64,000 nucleotides of DNA from Pacificispira sp033344895. Lineage in GTDB: Bacteria; Pseudomonadota; Alphaproteobacteria; UBA8366; Aestuariispiraceae. Below are positions 31,368 through 38,131 of the stretch, piece by piece. Location of the stretch: assembly GCA_965229685.1 (NCBI GenBank), contig OZ245920.1:2542001-2606000 (forward strand), written 5' to 3'. The notes beneath the pieces were generated by a model that worked only from the letters and a program-made list of their open reading frames with translations, was not told the DNA's origin and did no database searches. The position numbers were made by a program, and so were the translations under genes. The stretch's first letter is position 1; every line of letters starts with the position of its first letter.

Positions 31368-31560
31368 CCCATAGCGCCATTCGATCCGAACGTCCGCTGA
31401 GCGAGTGGAACTGGGCGGCATTGATCCAGGCCTCGCGTAGCGCGGGCGTGAGATGATCTTCCAGGAAACCTTGCCACGTCCGTCCGGTGTTATGTGCCAC
31501 CGTCCGCCGAAGGCGGAGAATGGTCGACCTCCGCATCGCCGACTCTCTCAAATCGGCCAT
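31360..31560 (-). pseudogene. Possible 5' remnant of a truncated gene at the island edge
   Basis: On the reverse strand about 66 codons from 31560 read like a protein (RRTVAHNTGRTWQGFL, INAAQFHSLSGRSDRMALWEAV) and then run into the repeat fragment and AT-rich DNA, where the frame continues as low-complexity sequence to 31033. A chromosomal gene cut at the island junction would give this picture. No family recognised and no ribosome site seen, so this is tentative. Confidence 0.3.
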
Positions 31561-31608
31561 TGAAACTGCGACTCATTATTATTATCAAGCCGCATCACTG
31601 TTGGTGTG

Positions 31609-31881
31609 ATGAGGCGTTTCATGAATTCCGTCTTTGCCGTCATGTTGATTGTCGTCTGCCGCCCGGACCTGCTGCATTGCGGCCCGATAACGCATTGGAA
31701 CTATGGCTGGCAGTCGGTCGAAACCTGCGGTGTCGAGCGTCCGCGGATTCAGCGCATTGCCACAGGGCGCGCACCGCAGGACTCCATCGTCATGACGAAA
31801 TGCGAGCTTTTCCTCAACCAGGCCTCCCAGCCCCCCTTTCCGACCTATCTCGACCAGCCGCTTACCGGAATCCATTTCTGA
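31609..31881 (+). CDS. Small exported protein of unknown function
   Basis: A 90-residue frame with a short signal-like N-terminus (MRRFMNSVFAVMLIVVCR). The mature part has three cysteines (LLHCGP, VETCGVERP, TKCELF). Composition fits the core genome. It precedes the GFA gene by 48 bases. No ribosome site is obvious, and the reverse strand also has a long open frame, so confidence is limited. Confidence 0.45.
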   Translation: MRRFMNSVFAVMLIVVCRPDLLHCGPITHWNYGWQSVETCGVERPRIQRIATGRAPQDSIVMTKCELFLNQASQPPFPTYLDQPLTGIHF

Positions 31882-31929
31882 CACGGAGCAGCGGTAGACA
31901 GGTGCCGTGTCGGCGACTAGGGTTTCGGC

Positions 31930-32418
31930 ATGGTTGAAGACAACTCCCGTTTTGAGGGCGGCTGCGCCTGCGGCAATGTCCGGTATCGCGTGAACGCGCC
32001 CCCGATGTTTGTGCATTGCTGTCATTGCCGTTTCTGCCAGCGGGAGACGGGATCCGCCTTTGTCGTCAATGCCCTGGTGGAAGGGTCCAAGGTAGAGATT
32101 CGGGCCGGCGAGCCGACGCCGTGTCGCCTTCCCACCGAAAGCGGCAATCCGCACATTGTCTATCGCTGTCCTGAATGCCATATCGCGCTCTGGAGCGAGT
32201 ATTCCAATGGTGAAAAGCTGCGGTTCATCCGGGTCGGGACCCTGGACGAGCCGGACCGGTTCCCGCCGGACATCCACATCTTCACCTCAAGCAAGGTCCC
32301 CTGGACTCCGATTCCAAATGGCGCACTCTCCGTGCCGGAGTATTACGACATGCGTCAGATCTGGCCGCCGGAGCAGTTTGAGCGCCTTCTCGCAGCGGTC
32401 AGGCCCGGCCATGAATAG
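31930..32418 (+). CDS. GFA-family (glutathione-dependent formaldehyde-activating-like) zinc protein
   Basis: A 162-residue cytoplasmic protein of the GFA/CENP-V fold. Zinc ligands are visible: GGCACGNVRY (CxC), HCCHCRFCQRETGSAF, and YRCPECHIALWS (CxxC). The FVVNALVEG and FIRVGTLDEPD segments are typical. Gfa itself speeds glutathione-formaldehyde adduct formation, but most members have unproved functions. The last 8 bases overlap the start of the small lipoprotein gene. Confidence 0.85.
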   Translation: MVEDNSRFEGGCACGNVRYRVNAPPMFVHCCHCRFCQRETGSAFVVNALVEGSKVEIRAGEPTPCRLPTESGNPHIVYRCPECHIALWSEYSNGEKLRFIRVGTLDEPDRFPPDIHIFTSSKVPWTPIPNGALSVPEYYDMRQIWPPEQFERLLAAVRPGHE

Positions 32419-32578
32419 GCCCATGCGCATGGCGGCCTCCGTCTTCGCAATGCTGATCCTTTCCGGATGCATGGCCTGGGACTGGCGTGAGATGGGACGC
32501 GACCTGCTGACGCAACTTTGTCTCTCCGAATCCTCCGTTACCTGCGACGAGGAACGGGAAGCACGTCGGCGTTACTAG
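32411..32578 (+). CDS. Small lipoprotein
   Basis: A 55-residue peptide. The signal MNRPMRMAASVFAMLILSGC ends in a lipobox with the Cys at residue 20. The mature part is short and charged, with two more Cys (QLCLSES, VTCDEERE). The start overlaps the GFA stop by 8 bases in another frame. Function unknown. Confidence 0.6.
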   Translation: MNRPMRMAASVFAMLILSGCMAWDWREMGRDLLTQLCLSESSVTCDEEREARRRY

Positions 32579-32590
32579 GCCATCACCGCC

Positions 32591-33031
32591 GTGTACGAAG
32601 CCCTCGGTATCTATGGCGGCCTCTTTCTGCTGTCCTTCCTCGCGGCAACGATCTTTCCGGCGCAGTCCGAAATCGGGCTGGCCGCCCTCATCCTGTCTCA
32701 GGACTACACGCTGCTGCTACTGATCGCCGTCGCCAGTGTTGGAAACACCCTGGGCAGCGTCGTGAACTGGGCGCTGGGACGGGGCGTGGAGCGGTTTCGT
32801 CACAAACGCTGGTTTCCGGCCCGCCAGGAACAGCTGGACCGCGCAATTCGCTGGTACCACAAATACGGGCGATGGAGCCTCCTGATGAGTTGGGCGCCCT
32901 TCATCGGCGACCCTCTGACCGTTGTCGCCGGAATTCTCAAGGAACCCCTGATCAGCTTCATCGTCCTGGTCGCGATCGCAAAGACCGTGCGCTACATCGT
33001 CGTCGCCGCCCTCACCCTGCAGTGGATCTGA
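32591..33031 (+). CDS. YqaA/DedA-like VTT-domain membrane protein
   Basis: A 146-residue protein from a GTG. About four hydrophobic segments with the SNARE-associated/VTT hallmarks: FPAQSEIGLAAL near the start, ASVGNTLGSVVNWALGRG (about 50-67) and a re-entrant SWAPFIGDPLTVVAGIL (about 100-116). The wider family flips lipids; the YqaA branch has no settled role. It follows the small lipoprotein by 12 bases. Confidence 0.8.
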   Translation: MYEALGIYGGLFLLSFLAATIFPAQSEIGLAALILSQDYTLLLLIAVASVGNTLGSVVNWALGRGVERFRHKRWFPARQEQLDRAIRWYHKYGRWSLLMSWAPFIGDPLTVVAGILKEPLISFIVLVAIAKTVRYIVVAALTLQWI

Positions 33032-33084
33032 CCTCGCCCATCCACATCGGATGAGAGGCGCCACAAAAATTCTGCACACAAGGG

Positions 33085-33118
33085 TTGACGCGTCACCTGA
33101 TTTTGCAAATCATTCGCA
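33085..33118 (+). promoter_or_regulatory. Promoter with a Mur/Fur-type box ahead of the DUF2325 gene
   Basis: TTGACG (33085-33090), 17 bp, AATCAT (33108-33113). The near-palindrome TGCAAATCATTCGCA (33104-33118) covers the -10. It matches the alphaproteobacterial Mur/Fur pattern TGCAAAT-ATTTGCA in all but two or three bases, so the gene may be controlled by iron or manganese. Confidence 0.55.
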
Positions 33119-33144
33119 TTCTCAGAATATCTCGAGAGAATGTC

Positions 33145-34386
33145 ATGTGCGAGAAGTGCGAACCGACTAGTCTGACCTGCGGCCTGGACCGGCGCCGCCG
33201 CCTTTGGGAAATCGATTCCAATTGGCATTGTTCGATCGTGGGCACCTGCCTGACCCTGGGGGACCTGCGCCGCGTCGCCCGGAAGCTGGGCTACAAGCCG
33301 CCCACGGATCCCTATTACGACGTCGACAGCTACCTCCACGGCTATTTCGTGAAACTGTGCGGCAAGCCGACGATCGCCGCGAAAATGCTGGAGAAGGTGC
33401 TGAACCGTCGCCATGCCGGTGCGATTCGCAAGCTCCAGAAGGTACGGACGGTTTCCGATCTGTGTGATGCCTGGACCGCAGCCTTCAGCATCGGCGATGT
33501 GCCCGGCCCATACTGGGCGATGCTCAGCCATCCGCTAATCGATCTGCGGCTGGGCAGCAAGATCTACAACGACGTCCACATGCTGTCCCATTTGGTCGGG
33601 GCATCCAACCGCGCCGATCTGGCCAATCTGCGGCGTCTGGAAAGCGATCTGGCGGCCGCCCAGGAACTGGCCGAGCACACCCGCGCCAGGTCCGTCGCAA
33701 AGATCCGGGAAAAGGATGCCCGGATCGAGGAGCTGGAAAGTCAGGTCGCCAGCCTGTCGGGGCGGCTGGAAACGGCGCGAAAGGAAAGCCGCAAGGTACC
33801 GCCCTGCGCCATGGAGCGCGGTAATGCCGGCGGCATCGTCGCCCACCTGGAAGCGCAACTCGCCCGCCTGAGCGAAGAGAATGCGACGCTGCGCCAGGAG
33901 AATGCCGGATTCCGCGCCCTCGTGCCAACCTTGCGAGAGGAAATTCAGGCGCTGGAGCACGCCATGGGCGATGATGCGGCAACGGATGATCCGACAGGCC
34001 GCTGCGCCAATTTCAGCTGCGACCTGAAGGACCGTTGCCTGCTGTATGTCGGCGGACGCACGCGCCATGTCGGGCAGATGCGCAACCTGGTGGCCGACTG
34101 GAACGGCGTGTTACTGCATCACGACGGCGGGCTGGAACAATCGCTTGAGGAACTCTCCGGCGCGATCCTGAAGGCGGATGCGGTGTTCTTTCCCACGGAT
34201 TGCGTCAGCCACAAGGCCATGTACCGGCTGAAATCGGTATGCCAGCAGACCCGAAAGCCCTTCGTACCGCTGCGTACATCCAGCCTGTCTTCCTTCCTGG
34301 CCGGGTTGGAAAAAACCATCAAGGACGGCGGAACTTCGCTTTCCGCCCGTGACGCCACACCCGAGGAAGCGAGGACATACCGTTGA
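33145..34386 (+). CDS. DUF2325 domain protein with a Cys-rich N-terminus and coiled coil
   Basis: A 413-residue cytoplasmic protein. The N-terminal part (about 1-160) has CEKCEPTSLTC and further cysteines (WHCSIVGTC, KLCGKP). A long coiled coil (about 165-280) follows. The C-terminal DUF2325 domain starts at LLYVGGRTRHVGQMRNLV and includes FFPTDCVSHKAMYRLK. The family is often linked to metal, haem or anaerobic genes, but its function is not settled. The ATG at 33145 places translation after the promoter; an in-frame one at 33085 would lie in it. The stop overlaps the next gene's TTG start. Confidence 0.8.
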   Translation: MCEKCEPTSLTCGLDRRRRLWEIDSNWHCSIVGTCLTLGDLRRVARKLGYKPPTDPYYDVDSYLHGYFVKLCGKPTIAAKMLEKVLNRRHAGAIRKLQKVRTVSDLCDAWTAAFSIGDVPGPYWAMLSHPLIDLRLGSKIYNDVHMLSHLVGASNRADLANLRRLESDLAAAQELAEHTRARSVAKIREKDARIEELESQVASLSGRLETARKESRKVPPCAMERGNAGGIVAHLEAQLARLSEENATLRQENAGFRALVPTLREEIQALEHAMGDDAATDDPTGRCANFSCDLKDRCLLYVGGRTRHVGQMRNLVADWNGVLLHHDGGLEQSLEELSGAILKADAVFFPTDCVSHKAMYRLKSVCQQTRKPFVPLRTSSLSSFLAGLEKTIKDGGTSLSARDATPEEARTYR

Positions 34387-34919
34387 GCCGTCTTGCCGAT
34401 GAAGCCTATCTGAAAGAGAGTTTCCGGGCCCTGAACCATCCTGAACAGCTCGCGCTCTGGGCCATCCGGATGTGGGTACGGGCCTACCGGACCGAAGACC
34501 GCGAGGCGGCGGAGGCGATCCGTCACGGATTGATCCTGTCGGACGTTCCCGACGGCACGGAGGCCGCGCTGGACCATTTCATGACGGTCCTGGCGGTCTC
34601 CACGCAGGTGTCGATCGACATCCGCTGCCCGAACTGCAAGAGCGTCAGCCAGGACGAACATCGCCTGATGGGGGCATTGGCCGCGATGCAGCAGACCGGG
34701 CGCCATGACCCGGCCGTACTGCCGATGGCGCCGGACCAGTACCTGTCGGTCTGGCTGCCGCCGGCGGCGATCCGGCTGTCCCGGATCCCGCTGCAGGCGC
34801 TTGCCCATGCCTTCATCGACGCCGAATTGCGGCTGCGCCCCCGTCCCTGGATCCTGCACACCGCCGCGGCCGGCGAGGCGATCGAGGGCCAAACCGCAAC
34901 GGTCCACACCATTCATTGA
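34383..34919 (+). CDS. Protein of unknown function coupled to the DUF2325 gene
   Basis: A 178-residue soluble protein starting at TTG, with its start overlapping the DUF2325 stop (TTGA). It contains one CPNC pair (IRCPNCKSVSQDEHRL, about residue 82) in a largely helical sequence rich in Leu and Ala. The single CxxC could bind metal as a dimer. The tight overlap suggests the two proteins act together. No family recognised. Confidence 0.65.
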   Translation: MSRLADEAYLKESFRALNHPEQLALWAIRMWVRAYRTEDREAAEAIRHGLILSDVPDGTEAALDHFMTVLAVSTQVSIDIRCPNCKSVSQDEHRLMGALAAMQQTGRHDPAVLPMAPDQYLSVWLPPAAIRLSRIPLQALAHAFIDAELRLRPRPWILHTAAAGEAIEGQTATVHTIH

Positions 34920-34930
34920 TTGCGACCAAC

Positions 34931-34958
34931 CGGGACCGGCCCGACAAAGCCGGTCCCG
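34931..34958. terminator. Strong hairpin after the DUF2325 pair
   Basis: CGGGACCGGC and GCCGGTCCCG form a perfect 10-bp stem with an 8-base loop. No T-run follows, so it may act as a mRNA 3' end stabiliser rather than a classical terminator. Confidence 0.5.
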
Positions 34959-35102
34959 GTAAGCCCGTCTCAGGACAGCCCCCCACATTGGTGTAGGCCA
35001 CAGGTCTTTGGCACGAACACCGCTTCCCCGTTCGAGGCTCTGCACAGGTCCTGCCTGGGTCCGGACGCTTTCCGACATCCCCCCGAACCCGGTACCGTCC
35101 GC

Positions 35103-35117
35103 TTAACCAATGGTTAG
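35103..35117. promoter_or_regulatory. CtrA-like palindromic box ahead of the first PAS gene
   Basis: TTAACCAATGGTTAG: TTAA-N7-TTAG, with the perfect dyad TAACCA-A-TGGTTA. It is nearly identical to the box at 37373 before the paralogous PAS gene. CtrA in alphaproteobacteria binds TTAA-N7-TTAA. Confidence 0.6.
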
Positions 35118-35146
35118 GGAGTATTCGCTACCTTTGGTACGGAGGT

Positions 35147-35785
35147 ATGGGGCGTGCCGTTAGGGGGAATGTCTCCGAGATGTCCGGTCAATTGTTCGAC
35201 GCCGAGGGCGCAATGCGGCAAAATCCGCAGTTTCATGAATCCGAGGGACTGTTACCAACCCACCAGGAACATTACCGGCTGTCCGAATATCTGCTGCAGG
35301 CCGCCGGCGCAGACGGGATGATTGATTGGCGCGACGTGCGGCCGGAAGAGTTTCATCCGTCACTCTTCCCATCCCTTGTCATGTACGATGTTGTGTTGGA
35401 TGAGAAAGGTACCCCTGCCGATTTCGTTTACCGGATCATGGGGAACCGGCTGATCGAATTCTCCAAGGTAAACATGACCGGCAAGCCCCTGTCGACATTC
35501 CCCTACCCCAAGATCAGGGATACGGTGATGGAGATCGCCAAGCAGGCTCACACCTCCGGCCGTCCGATATTCTGCGCGACCTACGCCAATGTGGACGGTG
35601 ACAAGACGTTGCTGACCGAACGCAGCATGTATCCCATCCGACGTAATGGCGGGCCGGCCATTCTGGGCCTGATTACCGTCACCAAACCACCGCCGCCCTA
35701 TTCAGAGCTGTTCAAAGAGAAATTCCTTGAAGCGGCGGAGGACGACTATTTCCGAATGCTGGATGCTCCGAATGCGTGGGCCTGA
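35147..35785 (+). CDS. PAS-domain protein (first paralogue)
   Basis: A 212-residue soluble protein that consists mainly of one divergent PAS-like sensor domain with no output domain. It shares with the protein at 37451 the order LPTHQEHY-LSEYL, DWRDVRPEEFHPSLFPSLV, DFVYRIMGNRLIEFSKVNMTGK and LLTERSMYPIRRNG. Proteins of this type are common in Rhodospirillales. Alternative in-frame starts at 35180 or 35213 are possible. It lies beside a histidine kinase and under a CtrA-like box. Confidence 0.78.
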   Translation: MGRAVRGNVSEMSGQLFDAEGAMRQNPQFHESEGLLPTHQEHYRLSEYLLQAAGADGMIDWRDVRPEEFHPSLFPSLVMYDVVLDEKGTPADFVYRIMGNRLIEFSKVNMTGKPLSTFPYPKIRDTVMEIAKQAHTSGRPIFCATYANVDGDKTLLTERSMYPIRRNGGPAILGLITVTKPPPPYSELFKEKFLEAAEDDYFRMLDAPNAWA

Positions 35786-35792
35786 TTCGGCA

Positions 35793-37217
35793 TCATGCCG
35801 CCGGTAGGGAAACCGTCACTGTCGTGCCAAGCCCCAGTTTGCTGGTAATGGCCATTTTGCCACCGGCCTTGTCCAGCAAGGCCTTCACGATCGGAAGTCC
35901 CAACCCGACACCTTTTCGTGCAAGGTGAGGATTGTGCCCCAATTGGGTGAAGGGTTCGACGATGACGTCGATGTCTTCCGGGGCCAAGCCGATACCGGTG
36001 TCGATGAAATCGATGCACACCGCTTCACCGGCGCGATAGGCCCGCAAATCAACACGCCCACCATCCGCGGTAAACTTGACTGCGTTCGACAGGAGGTTGG
36101 ACGCAATGCGGCTGAGAACGTGAGGGTCGACCAGTGGCACCGGAACGGTTTTCGGTAGATGCAACTGGATCGCCACATTTCTACCGGCATTCGCGGCCCG
36201 AACCTCTGAGATGCAAGTGGACAATTCGCTTTCCAGGTCGATCATGCGCGCCTGATGCGGCGTCTTGGAAAGTTCCACCGCCGAGAGGTCCAGAATGTCG
36301 TTCACCAGGGTCAGCATGTTGCTGCCGCTCGTGTGAATCAGTTCGGCATACTCAACGCAGCCTGCCGGGTCTTTGGCGCGCCCGACCTGCAGGCGCATCA
36401 GATCCGAAAACCCGAGAATTGAATTCAACGGTGTTCGCAGGTCATGGCTCATACACGCCATGAAATCCGCCTTCACCCGCTCGGCGCGTTCTGCCCTCAT
36501 GCGTTGCGCAATCAGGTCCCGCCGCTGCGCACGCAGTCTTTTCAAGGCCATGACCAGGCCAAGGCACGGCAAGCAAAGCAACAGCGCGATCGCGCCAGCC
36601 ACAAGAACGCCAAGCGCCAGAAATTCCAGCCGGAAATGGCGAGTTGTCGCGGATTCATCCAGATAGACCTCCGCGACCCCTACGACCTCCCCTCCGACCC
36701 GAACCGGCACATAAGATTCCACATACACATCCGGTCGACCGTCCCGCTCATCCCCATCCTTTAGAAAGGATTGCGCAATGCCGGATCGCGCGACCTCGGC
36801 GGCAACGTCGGCATGATGATCCTTCGCCGTTGCCAAAGTGACGCCCGCATCGTCAGAAATCAGAAGCAATTGGCCATTGGTGTCGAACAGTTTGAACCGG
36901 AAGACCCCCGGTACGGACAAAGCCGCCTCCAATAGCCGCCGCTCGGCAGCCGAGGGTAGCTTTGCAGAAAAGAGTGTGGAGTCCGCTGCAATCCCATGAC
37001 CGAAGAATTCCGCCCAGCCAACGGAGTTCGATTCGGCCTGTATGACCGCCACGTCACGTGCCCGCGTCTCGAAATCTTCATAGAGCGCATAGACTGCAAT
37101 TGCCACCAGTCCGAAATAGGACAGCGCGAGCGAAACCGCACGCAGACTAACGGCATGTAATGCTGGCAGTCGGAAAAACTTGACTGCACCCTCAGCATTG
37201 GAAGCAGTAATTGTCAC
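35793..37217 (-). CDS. Membrane sensor histidine kinase
   Basis: A 474-residue kinase. Two membrane segments (about 28-48 and 200-224) flank a periplasmic sensor region of about 150 residues. A short linker leads to the HisKA domain with MSHDLRTPLNSILGF (phospho-acceptor His258) and a HATPase domain with the N box (LLSNAVKF), G1 (DTGIGLA) and G2 (GVGLGLPIV) motifs. No response regulator is next to it. It is placed tail-to-tail against the first PAS gene and head-to-head with the second, all three preceded by similar TTAA-N7 boxes. Confidence 0.88.
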   Translation of the reverse strand: MTITASNAEGAVKFFRLPALHAVSLRAVSLALSYFGLVAIAVYALYEDFETRARDVAVIQAESNSVGWAEFFGHGIAADSTLFSAKLPSAAERRLLEAALSVPGVFRFKLFDTNGQLLLISDDAGVTLATAKDHHADVAAEVARSGIAQSFLKDGDERDGRPDVYVESYVPVRVGGEVVGVAEVYLDESATTRHFRLEFLALGVLVAGAIALLLCLPCLGLVMALKRLRAQRRDLIAQRMRAERAERVKADFMACMSHDLRTPLNSILGFSDLMRLQVGRAKDPAGCVEYAELIHTSGSNMLTLVNDILDLSAVELSKTPHQARMIDLESELSTCISEVRAANAGRNVAIQLHLPKTVPVPLVDPHVLSRIASNLLSNAVKFTADGGRVDLRAYRAGEAVCIDFIDTGIGLAPEDIDVIVEPFTQLGHNPHLARKGVGLGLPIVKALLDKAGGKMAITSKLGLGTTVTVSLPAA

Positions 37218-37289
37218 AATACAACCTGCCGTTTCTTCCCTTGAGGCGTCAGTATCGACCGCAATATTCTTCTTTTACCTCGAGATTCC

Positions 37290-37304
37290 TTAACCTCTGG
37301 TAAA
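37290..37304. promoter_or_regulatory. CtrA-like box on the kinase side
   Basis: TTAACCTCTGGTAAA: TTAA-N7-TAAA, 73 bases upstream of the kinase start. It is a weaker version of the palindromes before both PAS genes. Confidence 0.45.
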
Positions 37305-37372
37305 ACAGATCACACAAGGCTCAGTTCCCCGGCTACTTGGAGAGGGCGGAGAATCGTCACGCAGGCCGTCTG

Positions 37373-37387
37373 TTAACCATTGGTTAG
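37373..37387. promoter_or_regulatory. CtrA-like palindromic box ahead of the second PAS gene
   Basis: TTAACCATTGGTTAG: TTAA-N7-TTAG, with the perfect dyad TAACCA-T-TGGTTA. It contains the CtrA half-site TTAACCAT and differs from the box at 35103 at one central base. Confidence 0.62.
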
Positions 37388-37450
37388 GACGGCCTTGTTA
37401 GTCTTTTCCTCGAGGGGTGGGGAGCGACTGAAACCGAGGTTCGCTCCACA

Positions 37451-38056
37451 ATGTTCATTCAGACCATCGTCAGTGCCGCAACGGCCCGCGCAACGCCCCG
37501 ACTCATCCCATCGAGCGATCTGCTTCCGACGCACCAGGAACATTACTGGCTGTCGGAATATCTTTCCGGCCTGCCCGGCGACGGTGACATGCCAGACTGG
37601 CAGGACATACGTCCCGAAAACTTTCATCACTCCGTGTTCCCGAGCCTCGTCCTCTTCGATGTTGTCGAATCGGAGGATGGGACAGCCGCGGATTTCGTCT
37701 ATCGCGTGATGGGGGAGAAACTGATCGAGTTTTCCAGAGTGAACATGACCGGCAAGCCGTTGTCGAAGTTTCCCTTCCTCAACATTCGGCGGAGCGTCAC
37801 CGCTCTGGCACGGCGTGCGCATGAATCGTATCGTCCGGTATTTTCCTCGACCAAGGCCCGCTTCGATTATGAAAGGTCCCTCCTGACCGAGCGCAGCTTC
37901 TATCCGATCCGGCGGAACGGCCGCATCTGCATCCTGGCCCTGATCACGGTCACCAAGCCGCCGATTCCCTTCGCCACCCTGTTCAGTACATCCACCCGGC
38001 CCCCGTCGGAAATCGAATCCTTCAGGGTTCTGGAGGCACCGCACGCCTGGGTTTGA
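37451..38056 (+). CDS. PAS-domain protein (second paralogue)
   Basis: A 201-residue soluble PAS-like protein, clearly homologous over most of its length to the one at 35147 (shared LPTHQEHY, VNMTGKPLS, LLTERS-YPIRRNG and ALITVTKPP). It has no output domain. The two differ mostly at the N- and C-termini. A duplication around the histidine kinase gene explains the arrangement. It ends in a strong terminator shared with clpA. Confidence 0.78.
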   Translation: MFIQTIVSAATARATPRLIPSSDLLPTHQEHYWLSEYLSGLPGDGDMPDWQDIRPENFHHSVFPSLVLFDVVESEDGTAADFVYRVMGEKLIEFSRVNMTGKPLSKFPFLNIRRSVTALARRAHESYRPVFSSTKARFDYERSLLTERSFYPIRRNGRICILALITVTKPPIPFATLFSTSTRPPSEIESFRVLEAPHAWV

Positions 38057-38080
38057 GCGTAGTCGACGGCGCGAACAGAA

Positions 38081-38114
38081 AAGCCCCCGGCTCACTGGGC
38101 CGGGGGCTTGTTCT
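38081..38114. terminator. Bidirectional rho-independent terminator (PAS gene / clpA)
   Basis: AAGCCCCCGGC and its complement form an 11-bp stem around a short loop (38081-38109), followed by TGTTCTT on the plus strand and by TTCTGTTC on the minus strand. It can end both converging transcripts. Confidence 0.85.
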
Positions 38115-38131
38115 TTCAGGACGGTTTCGAC

